From contig NZ_SRLB01000004.1 of assembly GCF_004745635.1 (NCBI RefSeq), positions 186,001 through 250,000 of the forward strand: a stretch of DNA of 64,000 nucleotides, in the 5' to 3' direction. The number at the start of each line of letters is the position of its first letter. Positions within the stretch are counted from its first letter, which is position 1. The notes below the pieces were generated by a model. It searched no databases, was not told where the DNA came from, and saw nothing but the letters and a program-made list of their open reading frames with translations. Shown one piece after another: positions 46,747-56,483 of this stretch. Made by a program: the position numbers and the translations under genes. This stretch comes from Methylobacterium nonmethylotrophicum (lineage in GTDB: Bacteria > Pseudomonadota > Alphaproteobacteria > Rhizobiales > Beijerinckiaceae).

Positions 46747-47505
46747 TCACGCGAGCTTCCAGCCGGAATGGATGGCGCAGATCCCGCCCGAGAGCGGCCG
46801 GTGGGTGACGTGGCCGAAGCCCGCCTCCTCGATCATCCGGGCAAAGCTGCCCGGGGTCGGGAAGCGGCGGATCGACTCGACGAGGTACTGGTAGGATTCC
46901 TTGTCGCCGGCGACCAGCGAGCCGAGGCGGGGGATGACCTTGAACGAGTAGGCCTCGTAGATCTTGTCGAGCCCCGGCACGTCGACATGGGAGAATTCGA
47001 GGCACAGGAAGCGCCCGCCGACCTTGAGCACCCGGTGCGCCTCCTTGAGAGCCAGCTCGATCCGCGGCACGTTCCTGATGCCGAAGGCGATCGTGTAGGC
47101 GTCGAAGGTCTCGGGCGGCATCGGCAGCGCCTCGGCGTTGCCGGCCACGAAGTCGATGCGCGAGCCGTACCGGTGGCCGGCCCGCTCGCGGCCGACGCCG
47201 AGCATCGCCTCGTTGATGTCGAGCACCGTGACCGTGGTGTCGGGCCCGCCGGCCTGAAGCGTGCGGAACGCGATGTCGCCGGTGCCCCCGGCGACGTCGA
47301 GCAGCCGGAACGGCCGGGTGCGCGAGGGGCGCAAGGCCGACACGAAGGCGCTCTTCCACGCCCGGTGCAGGCCCCCCGACATCAGGTCGTTCATCAGGTC
47401 GTAGCGCTTGGCCACCGAGCGGAAGACCTCGTTGACGCGGTCCTGCTTCTCCTCGAGCCGGACGCGCTCGAAGCCGAAATCGGTGCTGGTCTCGTCGCCG
47501 GCCAT
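46747..47505 (-). CDS. ubiE: UbiE, ubiquinone/menaquinone C-methyltransferase
   Basis: This 252-residue class I SAM methyltransferase begins at ATG 47505 ([15 protein letters not shown]). The SAM motif [13 protein letters not shown] and the UbiE signatures [19 protein letters not shown] and [19 protein letters not shown] are present. It methylates the quinone ring precursor in ubiquinone biosynthesis. It is first in the ubiE-ubiB operon and divergent from mutM, with 131 bases between their starts. Confidence 0.95.
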   Translation of the reverse strand: MAGDETSTDFGFERVRLEEKQDRVNEVFRSVAKRYDLMNDLMSGGLHRAWKSAFVSALRPSRTRPFRLLDVAGGTGDIAFRTLQAGGPDTTVTVLDINEAMLGVGRERAGHRYGSRIDFVAGNAEALPMPPETFDAYTIAFGIRNVPRIELALKEAHRVLKVGGRFLCLEFSHVDVPGLDKIYEAYSFKVIPRLGSLVAGDKESYQYLVESIRRFPTPGSFARMIEEAGFGHVTHRPLSGGICAIHSGWKLA

Positions 47506-47636
47506 GCGGTCTGGTCCCCTGTCGTGGCGGCCTGCATAGCGAAGCCGATGGCAAATCACCATCTTGGCCTGCAGTCCTGAGCGGTGCGCTTCGTCGCGCC
47601 CGCGGTCGCACCGTTGCCCCTCTCCATGGGAGACCA

Positions 47637-48527
47637 ATGCCCGAACTGCCCGAAGTCGAGACCGTGCGCCGGGGCCTCGCGCCCGCGATGGTCGGCGCCC
47701 GCTTCACCGAGGTCGTGCTGAACCGGCCGAACCTGCGCTTTCCCTTCCCGCCGCGCTTCGCCGCGCGGGTGAAGGGCCAGGAGGTCACCGCCCTGTCGCG
47801 GCGCGCCAAGTACCTGGTGGCCGAATTGTCCTCCGGCGAGGCGCTGATCATGCATCTCGGCATGAGCGGGCGCTTCGACGTGCAGCTCCCCGACGGCCGG
47901 CACGTCTCGCCCGGCGACTTCTACCTCGAAGGGGCGCAGGGGCAGTCCAAGCACGACCACGTCCGGTTCGCGCTCTCGAACGGCGCCCGGGTCGTCTACA
48001 ACGACGCCCGCCGCTTCGGCTTCATGGACCTGGTGCCCTCCGCCGACCTCTCGACCTGCCGCCACTTCGCCGGGATGGGGATCGAGCCCCTCGGCAACGA
48101 ACTATCGGGCGAGACGATCGCGCAGCTGTTTGCGGGCAAGCGCACGCCGCTCAAGGCCGCGCTCCTCGACCAGCGGCTGATCGCGGGCCTCGGCAACATC
48201 TATGTCTGCGAGGCGCTGCACCGGGCGAAGCTCCACCCGGAAGCCCCCGCCGGCAGCCTTGCCGACGCCGCCGGCCGCCCGACCCAGAAGGCCAAGCGCC
48301 TCGCTGTCGTGATCCGCGACGTCCTTACCGAGGCGGTGGCGGCGGGCGGCTCCACCTTGCGCGACTACGTCCACACCGACGGCAGCGAGGGCGCGTTCCA
48401 GCACGCCTTCCGGGTCTACGACCGGGAGGGGCTGGCCTGCACGGCGCGCGGGTGCCGGGGCGTGGTGCGGCGGCTGGTGCAGTCGGGGCGGTCGACGTTC
48501 TTCTGCGAGATGTGTCAGCCGGGGTGA
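47637..48527 (+). CDS. mutM: MutM, formamidopyrimidine-DNA glycosylase
   Basis: This 296-residue base-excision repair enzyme removes 8-oxoguanine and other oxidised purines. The N-terminal [13 protein letters not shown] supplies the catalytic proline and glutamate, and the C-terminal zinc finger uses CTARGC and CEMC. The CX4C spacing in the first half is common in alphaproteobacteria. Divergence from ubiE-ubiB is a conserved arrangement in this class, frequently near the chromosome origin. Confidence 0.95.
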   Translation: MPELPEVETVRRGLAPAMVGARFTEVVLNRPNLRFPFPPRFAARVKGQEVTALSRRAKYLVAELSSGEALIMHLGMSGRFDVQLPDGRHVSPGDFYLEGAQGQSKHDHVRFALSNGARVVYNDARRFGFMDLVPSADLSTCRHFAGMGIEPLGNELSGETIAQLFAGKRTPLKAALLDQRLIAGLGNIYVCEALHRAKLHPEAPAGSLADAAGRPTQKAKRLAVVIRDVLTEAVAAGGSTLRDYVHTDGSEGAFQHAFRVYDREGLACTARGCRGVVRRLVQSGRSTFFCEMCQPG

Positions 48528-48775
48528 GGCTTCGTCCCGATCTTCGGCGATACGGCACCCACCACAGATCCATAATCCTGCGCCGCATCGAAATTTTCGA
48601 TCGTATCGTATGTTATCGCACCCGCGTTCCGGTTATAATCTATAAGCATTGCATCGATTGGCGCCAAAGAACACGACGCAAGATCAGCCCGGATAGGCGC
48701 AAGACGACGAGATAATCTGTGTCCTGGGAGGAAAGGGCTGAGGCGCATCGATCGGCAGAGACCAGGAGAAGCGAA

Positions 48776-49372
48776 ATGGCTGCGACCCAGCATTCCGAAC
48801 ACGCCAAGAAGATCGAACCCTTGAAGGCCGCGTCGGACGGAGCCACCAACGGAATCGAGAACGGCGCCGCCCAGGCGTCCAGGATGGCCGAGCTTGCCAA
48901 GGACAGCATCGACAAAGCCGGCTCGCTGCAGGGCAAGACCGCCGACAACGCGCAGCAGATCATGCAGATGAGCGTGGAGACGGTCTCGCGGACGGCGCGG
49001 GAGTTCAACGAGCAACTGGCGCGCACGATGGGCGTCGGCAGCGAGGACGGCGAGCGGTTCGCCGCGCAGGCCCGGCAGAACACCGACGCGGTCAGCCGCT
49101 GCGGCACGGTGATGACCCACGCGGCGCAGGATGCGTGGCGCAGCTCCGTCGAGCTCGGCCAGAAGCGCTGGCAGCGCAACCTCGAGGGCCTGAAGCGTCT
49201 TGCCGGCGCGCGCTCGGTGCAGGAATTCTCGATGCTGCAGAGCGAGATGATGCGCGAGAGCGTGCAGAGCCTGGTGGAGGACGCCCGCATCCTCGCCGAG
49301 AAGTCCCTGCGCACCTTCGAGGAGGTGGGCCAGATCTGCGCCAGCGTGAAGCCGCTTCCGGCGGCCCGCTGA
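48776..49372 (+). CDS. Phasin-family protein
   Basis: This 198-residue helical protein (LAKDSIDKAGSLQGKTADNAQQIMQMSVETVSRTAREFNEQL) fits the alphaproteobacterial phasin family, which coats polyhydroxyalkanoate granules. AGGAG lies seven bases before the ATG at 48776. There is no signal peptide or membrane segment. The upstream region 48528-48775 is AT-rich and should carry the promoter. A strong hairpin follows the stop. Confidence 0.82.
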   Translation: MAATQHSEHAKKIEPLKAASDGATNGIENGAAQASRMAELAKDSIDKAGSLQGKTADNAQQIMQMSVETVSRTAREFNEQLARTMGVGSEDGERFAAQARQNTDAVSRCGTVMTHAAQDAWRSSVELGQKRWQRNLEGLKRLAGARSVQEFSMLQSEMMRESVQSLVEDARILAEKSLRTFEEVGQICASVKPLPAAR

Positions 49373-49380
49373 GGCAGGGG

Positions 49381-49410
49381 GCCCGCGTCCCCGGACCGGG
49401 GGACGCGGGC
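49381..49410. terminator. Bidirectional hairpin terminator between phasin and SDR genes
   Basis: GCCCGCGTCCCC and its exact complement form a 12-bp stem with a six-base loop, between the convergent ends at 49372 and 49424. It should stop both transcripts. Confidence 0.75.
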
Positions 49411-49423
49411 TTACCGTCCTCGA

Positions 49424-50173
49424 TCAGACCGTGCGGCCGCCGTCGATCGGCATCTCGACACCGGTGATGAACTCGGCCTCGTCGGAGGCGAGGAAGAGCG
49501 CCACGTTGGCGATGTCCGAGGCTCGCGACATCCGGCCGAGCGGGATCGTGGCGACGAACTTCGCCCGGTTCTCCGGCGTGTCCGGCACGCCCATGAAGGC
49601 CTCGAGGAGGCCGGTCTCGCCCATCACCGGGCAGAGCGCGTTGACGCGGATCTTCCACGGCGCCAGCTCGACCGCGAGCGATTTCGACATCAGGTTCACC
49701 GCCCCCTTCGAGGCGTTGTACCAGGTCAGGCCGGGACGGGGCCGGATGCCGGCGGTCGAGCCGACATTGAGGATCACGCCGCCGCCATTGTCGCGCATCG
49801 CCGGCGCCAGGGCGCGGACGAAGTGGAAGATCGACTTCACGTTGACCCGGAAGACGCGGTCGAAGGTCTCCTCGTCGACCTCCATCAGCGGCTGGTTGCG
49901 GTGGGTGGTGCCGGCGTTGTTGACGAGGATGTGGGGCGTGCCGAAGGCCTCGGTGGTGCGGCGGACCGCCGCCTGCACGTCGGCCTCGCTGCCGACATCG
50001 GCCGCGATGGCGATCGCCGACGCGCCGATGTCCTTCGCCACCCGCTCGGCGGCGTCGCCGCGCAGGTCGAGCACCGCGACCTTGGCGCCTTCCTCGGCGT
50101 AGCGCCTGGCGATGCCCTCGCCGAAGCCGCCGCCGGCGCCGGTGACGATCGCGACCTTGCCGTCCAGCCTCAT
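49424..50173 (-). CDS. SDR family oxidoreductase, end of the second Liv operon
   Basis: This classical 249-residue SDR has TGAGGGFGEG from residue 11, NNAG at 85-88 and catalytic S139, Y152 and K156. Aspartate 36 after the second strand suggests NAD(H) (inference). The gene starts 19 bases after the LivF stop on the same strand, so it belongs to the second Liv operon and probably oxidises the imported compound or its first product. Substrate unknown. Confidence 0.87.
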   Translation of the reverse strand: MRLDGKVAIVTGAGGGFGEGIARRYAEEGAKVAVLDLRGDAAERVAKDIGASAIAIAADVGSEADVQAAVRRTTEAFGTPHILVNNAGTTHRNQPLMEVDEETFDRVFRVNVKSIFHFVRALAPAMRDNGGGVILNVGSTAGIRPRPGLTWYNASKGAVNLMSKSLAVELAPWKIRVNALCPVMGETGLLEAFMGVPDTPENRAKFVATIPLGRMSRASDIANVALFLASDEAEFITGVEMPIDGGRTV

Positions 50174-50192
50174 CTGCGTACTCCCTGACGTC

Positions 50193-50849
50193 TCAAGCCG
50201 CGGCGATCTCGCCGCGCTCGATCTGGATGGTGGTGTCGACCAGCGCCCGCAGCAGGTCCGGGCTGCTCTCGGTGATCAGGATCGCGACGTCCGGCAGGGC
50301 GGCCCGCAGGCGGGCGAGGGCCTCGGCGTAGCGGAGCGCCAGCGCCGGGGCGAGGCCCTGGAACGGCTCGTCGAGGAGCACCGCGCGGGTGCCGACCATG
50401 AGGGCGCGGCCGAGCGCCACCATCTTGCCCTGGCCGCCCGACAGGCCCGCCGCCTTGCGGGGGGCGAAGTCCTTCAGCTCCGGCAGGAGCGCGTAGACGG
50501 CATCGAGCCGGCGCGAGACCTCGGCCTTCGGGAGCCCGAGCACCTGGGCCGGCAGCAGCAGGTTGTCCTGCACCGTGAAGCTGCCGAAGAGCTTGCGCTC
50601 CTCCGGGGCGTAGCCGATGCCCAGCCGCGCCCGGTGATGGGCCGGCACGGAGCCGGCCTCCTGCCCGTCGAGCACGATCGTGCCGGCGCGCAGGGGCAGA
50701 AGCCCCATCAGGGCGCGGAGCGTGGTGGTCTTGCCGGCGCCGTTGCGGCCGATCAGCGCCACGCGCCCGCCCGGCGGCACCTGGAGCGAGACGCCGCGCA
50801 GCACCGGCGCGCCGGCGATCTCGACCGCCGCTCCCTCAAGCCGCAGCAT
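50193..50849 (-). CDS. livF: Branched-chain amino acid-type ABC transporter ATPase (LivF type), second operon
   Basis: This 218-residue ATPase has Walker A GRNGAGKT near residue 35, signature LSGGQGKMVALGRALM and Walker B AVLLDEPFQGL. The LSGGQGKM form differs from the more common LSGGEQQM of the first operon, so the two transporters are clearly separate. Its start overlaps the LivG stop by 14 bases. Confidence 0.88.
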   Translation of the reverse strand: MLRLEGAAVEIAGAPVLRGVSLQVPPGGRVALIGRNGAGKTTTLRALMGLLPLRAGTIVLDGQEAGSVPAHHRARLGIGYAPEERKLFGSFTVQDNLLLPAQVLGLPKAEVSRRLDAVYALLPELKDFAPRKAAGLSGGQGKMVALGRALMVGTRAVLLDEPFQGLAPALALRYAEALARLRAALPDVAILITESSPDLLRALVDTTIQIERGEIAAA

Positions 50850-51606
50850 GGGTGCCTCCCGGAGGTAGCGTGCCGATCACCGTGCGCTGCACCTCCGGAT
50901 CGTTGAGGATCCGGGCCGGCGGTCCGAGCGCGGCGATGCGCCCCTGGCCCCAGACCGCGACCCGGTCGGCGAAGCGCCCGACCACCTCCATGTCGTGCTC
51001 CACGAACACCGCCGTGACGCCGGCCTCGCGCAGGACGCGGACCAGGGTCTCGACGATGCCCATCTTCTCGGCCGCCGCGACGCCGCTCGTCGGCTCGTCC
51101 ATCAGCAGGAGGCGGGGGCGCAAAGCCACCGCCATGGCGATGTCGACGAGCTTGCGGGCGCCCTCGTTGAGGGCGTCGGCCCGCACATCGGTGATGCGGG
51201 CGAGGCCGAAGCGCGAAATCAGCTCCTCCGCCTCGTCGCGAAAGCGCGGGCGCAGGAGCGGGTTGAGCACCGACCACACGCCTTCGCGGGCGGCGACCGC
51301 GAGCGCCACGTTCTGCAAGACCGTGTGCTCGGTGAAGAGCTGCGGCAGCTGGAAGCTGCGGGCGACGCCGAGCCCGACGATGCGCCGCGGCGACAGGCCG
51401 AGGATCGGCTTGCCCTCGAAGGCGATCGAGCCGCCTTGCGGCTTCAGGTAGCCGGTGGTCATGTTGATGAAGGTGGTCTTGCCGGCGCCGTTCGGGCCGA
51501 TGATCGCCAGGAACTCGCCGGCCTCCACGTCGAGGTCGATTCCGTCGGCGGCCTTCAGGCCCCCGAAGGCGAGGCGCAGACCCTTGGCCTGGAGCAGGGG
51601 GGTCAT
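50836..51606 (-). CDS. livG: Branched-chain amino acid-type ABC transporter ATPase (LivG type), second operon
   Basis: This 256-residue LivG ATPase starts at ATG 51606 (MTPLLQAKGLRLAFGG). Walker A GPNGAGKT and the later LLMDEPTSGVAAAEK (Walker B) are in place; the signature region reads LNEGARKLVDIAMAV, a frequent variation in this family. It overlaps livM by four bases and livF by 14, indicating tight translational coupling. Confidence 0.88.
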   Translation of the reverse strand: MTPLLQAKGLRLAFGGLKAADGIDLDVEAGEFLAIIGPNGAGKTTFINMTTGYLKPQGGSIAFEGKPILGLSPRRIVGLGVARSFQLPQLFTEHTVLQNVALAVAAREGVWSVLNPLLRPRFRDEAEELISRFGLARITDVRADALNEGARKLVDIAMAVALRPRLLLMDEPTSGVAAAEKMGIVETLVRVLREAGVTAVFVEHDMEVVGRFADRVAVWGQGRIAALGPPARILNDPEVQRTVIGTLPPGGTHAAA

Positions 51607-52535
51607 GCGGCCCTCCTGCGGCTCGCGATCATGCCCCAGATGCCGCCCGGCGCGAACACGATGACCCCGAGCAGCACGAGGCCGAGCACCATCTGCCAGG
51701 CATTGGCGACGGTCGCCGCCGCGTAGACCCGGGTCAGCTCGTAGGCCGCGGCCCCCAGGAACGGCCCGACCACGCTGCCGGCCCCGCCCAGGATCGCGAT
51801 GAAGACGAGCTCGCCGGAGGTGGTCCAGTAGCTCAGCGCCGGCGTCACGTGGCGGGTGGTGAGGGCGATGATCGCCCCTGCCAAGCCCGCCATCACCGCG
51901 GAGGCGACGTAGGCGGCGAGGAGCACGCGCTTGGGCGACACGCCCATGAAGTCGAGCCGCGTCTCGCGGGTCTTGATGCCGGCGAGCGCCTCGCCGAGGG
52001 GCGAGGCCAAAGCCACCCGCACCAGCGCGCCGCAGGCGAGCGCCAGCACGAGGGCTAGCCCCAACACCGTCCACTCGCCCGCCTCGCCGGCGAGCGGCCG
52101 GCCGAGGAAAGTCACGGGCGGGAGCCGGATGCCGTCGGCGCCGTGGGTCAGCGCGTAGAACTTTTCCAGCACCGAGTAGAACACCATGCTGAGCGCCAGA
52201 TTCAGCATGCCGAAGAAGATCTCGCGGTAGCGCACCACGAAGAGCCCGATCAGCAGGCCGAGGAGGCCGGCGAGGAGCGCCGCGATGGGCAGGAGCAGCA
52301 GCGCCTCCGGCACCGCCATGGCACCGAACGCCACCGTGTAGGCGGCGAGCGCCAGATAGAGCGCGTGGCCGAAGCTGACCTGGCCGGCCCGCAGCAGCAG
52401 CAGGATGCCGAGCACGGCGAGGCCCTTGGCGAGCGCGATGGTGAGGACGAAGCGCAGCCACGGCACTGCATAGGCGAGCACAGCCACCAGCACGGCGCCG
52501 GCGAGCGCGAGAAGGGTTTCGGAGCGGCGGGTCAC
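51603..52535 (-). CDS. livM: Branched-chain amino acid-type ABC transporter permease (LivM type), second operon
   Basis: This 310-residue permease begins at GTG 52535, with AAGGAGG eleven bases upstream; the longer frame beyond is a shadow of livH. The family landmark LLLRAGQVSFGHALYLALAAY and later GGAGSVVGPFLGAAAYELT are present, with about nine membrane segments. It forms the channel with the LivH encoded next. Confidence 0.88.
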   Translation of the reverse strand: MTRRSETLLALAGAVLVAVLAYAVPWLRFVLTIALAKGLAVLGILLLLRAGQVSFGHALYLALAAYTVAFGAMAVPEALLLLPIAALLAGLLGLLIGLFVVRYREIFFGMLNLALSMVFYSVLEKFYALTHGADGIRLPPVTFLGRPLAGEAGEWTVLGLALVLALACGALVRVALASPLGEALAGIKTRETRLDFMGVSPKRVLLAAYVASAVMAGLAGAIIALTTRHVTPALSYWTTSGELVFIAILGGAGSVVGPFLGAAAYELTRVYAAATVANAWQMVLGLVLLGVIVFAPGGIWGMIASRRRAA

Positions 52536-52566
52536 GGCGCCAGCCCTCCTTGATCGAGAGCGCAGG

Positions 52567-53499
52567 TCATATCCGCCGGGTCTCCGCCACGCCGAACAGC
52601 CCTTGCGGCCGGAACAGCAGCACCGCCACCATGATGGCGTAGGGCACCACCACCTCGAATTCGGGGGCGACGTAGACCGCGAAGGAGCGGCCGAGGCCGA
52701 TGAGGAGGGCGGCCACCGCCGCCCCCTCGATCTGGCCGAGGCCCGCCGTCGCCACCACCGCGAAGGAGAGCACGATGGTCGAGGCGCCGACGCCCGGCAC
52801 CAGCGAGACGGTGGGGGCGGCAAGCGCCCCGCCGAGCGCCGCGAGCGCCGCGCCGACCGTGAAGGTGAGCATCGTCACCTTGGCGGCGTCGATGCCCATG
52901 GCGCGGGCCGCCTCCCGGTCGACCGTGACCGCGACGACCATCCGGCCGGTGAGCGTGTAGCGGAGCACATAGGCGAGGATCGCGAGGGTGGCGAGCGCCA
53001 CCCCCGGCAGCACGTAGAGCTGGTAGGCGGTGAACGGGATGACATCGGTCCCGAAGGGCACGTCGACGGTGCCGAGCCACTTCAGCGGCGCGTCGAACAC
53101 CACAGGCTGCACGCCCCAGACCAGCTTCTGCAGGTCTTCGAGGATCATGAACAGCGCGAAGGTGACGAGGAGCTGCAGCACCGGCTCGCGGTCCTGCATC
53201 CGGCGTAAGAGCAGCCGCTCGATCACCGGCCCGAGCAGGGCACCGACGAGCACGGACGCCGCGAGCAGGATCGGCAGGCCGAGCCAGGGCGGAGCGCCGA
53301 GCGACGCCGCGAACAGCCCGAGCGAGGCCGCGGCGTAGCCGCCGATGGCGTAGAGGCTGCCATGGGCGACGTTGAGCACCCGCAGCACGCCGAACACCAG
53401 GTTCAGCCCCACCGCCACCATGAACACGGCGGCGGCATAGGACAGCCCGTCGAGCAGGGCGAGCCCGACGAGGATCCCGTTCTCCGACAGCCAGGCCAT
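52567..53499 (-). CDS. livH: Branched-chain amino acid-type ABC transporter permease (LivH type), second operon
   Basis: This 310-residue permease has LNLVFGVLRVLNVAHGSLYA near residue 30 and GLGQIEGAAVAALLIGLGRS near residue 245. It overlaps the binding-protein stop codon by one base (TGATG), which indicates coupled translation. It pairs with the LivM protein encoded downstream. Confidence 0.88.
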   Translation of the reverse strand: MAWLSENGILVGLALLDGLSYAAAVFMVAVGLNLVFGVLRVLNVAHGSLYAIGGYAAASLGLFAASLGAPPWLGLPILLAASVLVGALLGPVIERLLLRRMQDREPVLQLLVTFALFMILEDLQKLVWGVQPVVFDAPLKWLGTVDVPFGTDVIPFTAYQLYVLPGVALATLAILAYVLRYTLTGRMVVAVTVDREAARAMGIDAAKVTMLTFTVGAALAALGGALAAPTVSLVPGVGASTIVLSFAVVATAGLGQIEGAAVAALLIGLGRSFAVYVAPEFEVVVPYAIMVAVLLFRPQGLFGVAETRRI

Positions 53500-54842
53500 C
53501 AGCTCTTGAAGGCCTGCGCCTGCGGGAGCTTGGCCACCATCTCGGGGGTCAGCGTCTTGAGCCAGTCGGCGCTCTTCTGCCCGACCGGCGTCGTCACGGT
53601 CTCGGCCGGGAAGACGATCATGTCGGTGAGCACCGGGAAGGGGTATTTCTCGGTGTGCAGCGTGGTGCCGATGAGCTGGTTCTCGAGGCCCTGGCCGTCC
53701 TCGCGGATGCGCACGCTGGCGGTGGGCGAGGGGAATTCGAGGCCCTTGAAGGCCGTGGCCAGTTCGGCGTCGGAGGGCCAGCCGCCGTTTTTCGCCGCCA
53801 CCGCCTTCTCGATGCCGGCCTTCATCGCCGAGACGGCCTGGGCCATGTGGAAGCAGGGATAGATCGGCCAGGCATTGTACTTGGCGCGGTACGAGTCGCT
53901 GAAGCGCTTGAGCCGCTCCGGATCGGCCGGGGAGGGGTGCAGGAACCAGTGGTCGCCGCGCGCGCCCACGATGTGGCCGGCCGGCAGCGCCTTGCCGACC
54001 CGCTGGAGCGAGGATTCGGCGAGCGGCATCACGAAGGTCGAGCGCTCGAACAGCTTGCGGTCCGAGGCCTGGCGGATCAGCGCGTCGAGGTCGCCGCCCC
54101 AGGAGGTCGACAGCACCACGTCGGGCCGCAGGGCCAGCACGCGGGTGATCTCGGTCGAGAAGTCGGTGGCGCCGAAGCGGGGGAACAGCTCGGCCGCGAT
54201 CTTCACCCCGGGCTTCAGGGTGTTCATGCCGGTGCGGAAGATGTCCCAGGAATCGCGGCCCCAGGCATAGTCCTGGTTGATCACCGCGATCGACTTGAAG
54301 TCTGGCTTGACCTTCAGGAGGTAGAGCAGCGCTGCCAGGATCTCCGGCGTGGCGTTGGCCTGGGTGCGGAAGGCGTAGGTGTAGCGGTTATCCTCGAAGA
54401 TGCGCTGGGTGCCGCAATCCCACAGAAGCGTCGGGCGCTTCAATTCGTCGGCGAGCGGCGCGCAGGCGATGCAGTCGGCCGACGAGATCGCCGCGAAGAC
54501 CAGGTGCACGCCCTCCGACTGCACCAGCCGGCGGTACTCGCCGACGACGTGGTCGACGCCCGGCCCCTCGTCGACGAAGATCGGCCGCACCTTGACCCCA
54601 CTGATCCCGCCCGCGGCGTTGATCTCGTCGAACAGCATCTCGGCGGTCTGGCGGCCGGGCACCCCGAAGACGCTCGCCGGGCCCGACAGGTAGGTGGCGA
54701 TGCCGACCTTCAGCTCGGCGGGCTTGCCCGCGGCCTGCGCCCAAGCCGCGCCGCCCGGCAGCAGCAGGCTGCCCGCCGCCGCTCCCGCTCCGATCAGCGC
54801 CTCGCGCCGCGTGACGACACCGGCACGACCCGTCCCTGCCAT
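53499..54842 (-). CDS. ABC transporter substrate-binding protein of the second Liv operon
   Basis: This 447-residue secreted protein has a twin-arginine-like signal (VTRREALIGAGAAAGSLLLPGGAAWAQA) and a Peripla_BP_6 fold (LKVGIATYLSGPASVFGVPGR). It heads the operon of SBP, LivH, LivM, LivG, LivF and SDR. The ligand is unknown; the SDR at the end suggests an alcohol or ketone-bearing acid. Confidence 0.88.
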   Translation of the reverse strand: MAGTGRAGVVTRREALIGAGAAAGSLLLPGGAAWAQAAGKPAELKVGIATYLSGPASVFGVPGRQTAEMLFDEINAAGGISGVKVRPIFVDEGPGVDHVVGEYRRLVQSEGVHLVFAAISSADCIACAPLADELKRPTLLWDCGTQRIFEDNRYTYAFRTQANATPEILAALLYLLKVKPDFKSIAVINQDYAWGRDSWDIFRTGMNTLKPGVKIAAELFPRFGATDFSTEITRVLALRPDVVLSTSWGGDLDALIRQASDRKLFERSTFVMPLAESSLQRVGKALPAGHIVGARGDHWFLHPSPADPERLKRFSDSYRAKYNAWPIYPCFHMAQAVSAMKAGIEKAVAAKNGGWPSDAELATAFKGLEFPSPTASVRIREDGQGLENQLIGTTLHTEKYPFPVLTDMIVFPAETVTTPVGQKSADWLKTLTPEMVAKLPQAQAFKS

Positions 54843-55006
54843 AGGCTTCCTCCCTGACCTTACGCCGGGCGGGCCCCTCTGGAACTGGCGTCGGGGGCCT
54901 CGCCGCGGCCGGGATCATGGGGGTGGGACCCGCCGCTGTCCAATAGCTTGTTCGGGCTCGTGCCAGAGGTTCGGGATATGGGAGGCCGGCGCGGCGGCGG
55001 CGCGCG

Positions 55007-55052
55007 TGAACGGCGCCCGCGCTCCGAATGAACACGGCGTCCGCGCTCCGAA
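55007..55052. repeat. Short tandem repeat upstream of an SDR gene
   Basis: Two adjacent units of 22 and 24 bases, each beginning TGAACG or TGAACA and ending CGCGCTCCGAA, lie in the divergent region between the second Liv operon and the SDR at 55114. They could be paired binding sites for a regulator or chance. Confidence 0.45.
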
Positions 55053-55113
55053 TGAACGATGCACGCCTCCCATCGTTAGCGCCTGGATACCCCCATCCTG
55101 TACGGAGGATTCC

Positions 55114-56112
55114 ATGAGCCACGCGCACAAGCCCCTCGACCAGCAGGTGATCGTCATCACCGGCGGCTCGAGCGGCATCGGGCTCGCCACGGCCCGCAGG
55201 GCGGCACGGGCGGGGGCCCGGGTGGTGCTCGCCTCGCGCAACGGCGAGGCGCTGGCGGCGATCCAGGAGGAGATCGAGGCGGCGGGCGGCGAGGCGACCC
55301 ACGTCGTCGCCGATGTCGGCCGGCGCGAGGAGGTGCAGGCGATCGCCGACAAGGCGGTGCAGCGCTTCGGCGGCTTCGACACCTGGGTCAACGACGCCGG
55401 CATCTCGATCTACGGCCGCCTGGAGGAGGTCTCGGACGAGGACCACGACCGGCTGTTCCAGACCAACTTCTGGGGCGTGGTCTACGGCTCGCTGGTGGCG
55501 GCTCCGCATCTGCGGCGGCGCGGCGGCGCGATCATCAACCTCGGCAGCATCGCCTCCGACCTGGCGATCCCGCTCCAGGGCATGTACTCGGCGAGCAAGC
55601 ACGCGATCCGCGGCTTCACCGACGCGCTCCGGGCCGAGCTCGATGTCGACCGGGCTCCCGTCTCGGTGACGCTGATCAAGCCGGCGGCGATCGACACGCC
55701 GTTCCCGCAGCATGCCCGCAACTACCTCGACCGCGAGCCGAAGCTGCCGCCGCCGGCCTACCACCCGGACGAGGTCGCCCACGCCATCCTGCACGCCGCG
55801 GTCTATCCGCAGCGCGAGATCATCGTCGGCGGCGCAGGCCGGGCGATGACCGGCCTCAAGAAGCTCGCCCCCGGCACCTTCGACCGCCTCGGCGGCGTGA
55901 TGGCGGGCCAGCAGCTCCGCGCGGAGCCGCCGCGGGACCCGAACGGCGCCCTCCACCAGCCGACCCGGGACGGCCACGTGCGCGGCGACCATCCGGGGAT
56001 GGTGCGCCACACCAGCACCTACACGCGGGCGAAGCTGCATCCGCTCACCACCGGCGCCGTGATGGCGGGCGTCGGCCTCGCCGCGGCAGCGCTGATCAAG
56101 CGGCGGGCCTGA
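55114..56112 (+). CDS. SDR family oxidoreductase with C-terminal membrane segment
   Basis: This protein has 332 residues, about 80 more than a classical SDR. Residues 16-23 read TGGSSGIG and S145, Y158 and K162 form the catalytic set. After the SDR core comes a Pro/Gly/His-rich linker and a single hydrophobic segment (about 313-328, [15 protein letters not shown]) followed by KRRA, which should anchor the protein in the membrane. GGAGG precedes the ATG at 55114. Long SDRs of this shape are common in alphaproteobacteria but their substrate is not established. Confidence 0.85.
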   Translation: MSHAHKPLDQQVIVITGGSSGIGLATARRAARAGARVVLASRNGEALAAIQEEIEAAGGEATHVVADVGRREEVQAIADKAVQRFGGFDTWVNDAGISIYGRLEEVSDEDHDRLFQTNFWGVVYGSLVAAPHLRRRGGAIINLGSIASDLAIPLQGMYSASKHAIRGFTDALRAELDVDRAPVSVTLIKPAAIDTPFPQHARNYLDREPKLPPPAYHPDEVAHAILHAAVYPQREIIVGGAGRAMTGLKKLAPGTFDRLGGVMAGQQLRAEPPRDPNGALHQPTRDGHVRGDHPGMVRHTSTYTRAKLHPLTTGAVMAGVGLAAAALIKRRA

Positions 56113-56152
56113 CGCTTCACGAAGCGGGGCACGGCGGGGGAGAAGCGCGGCC

Positions 56153-56476
56153 ATGCCGACCTTCCTCCTCTACGCCGCCGCCGCGCTCGCCGAGATCGCG
56201 GGCTGCTTCTCGGTCTGGGCCTGGTGGCGGCTCGGCGCCTCGCCCTTATGGCTGGTGCCGGGGGTCGCCTGCCTCGGCGCCTTCGCGTTCCTGCTGGCGC
56301 TGACCGAGTCGGACGCCGCCGGCCGCGCCTTCGCGGCCTATGGCGGGGTCTACATCGCGGCCTCGCTCCTGTGGCTCTGGGGCGCGGAGGGCCAGCGGCC
56401 GGACCGGTTCGACTGCGCGGGCGCCGCCCTCTGCCTTGCCGGGGCGGCGGTGATCGTGCTGGCGCCGCGGGGGTGA
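56153..56476 (+). CDS. YnfA/UPF0060 family small membrane protein
   Basis: This 107-residue protein has four membrane segments. [17 protein letters not shown] at the start and [19 protein letters not shown] and [20 protein letters not shown] later are hallmarks of the YnfA family, which resembles the small multidrug resistance transporters. The gene follows the membrane-anchored SDR by 40 bases on the same strand. Confidence 0.9.
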   Translation: MPTFLLYAAAALAEIAGCFSVWAWWRLGASPLWLVPGVACLGAFAFLLALTESDAAGRAFAAYGGVYIAASLLWLWGAEGQRPDRFDCAGAALCLAGAAVIVLAPRG

Positions 56477-56483
56477 GGCGGAC

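Noticed and set aside
45138..46808. Long plus-strand frame opposite ubiB
   Set aside because: UbiB on the minus strand has clear motifs; the plus frame is His/Arg/Glu-rich shadow sequence.
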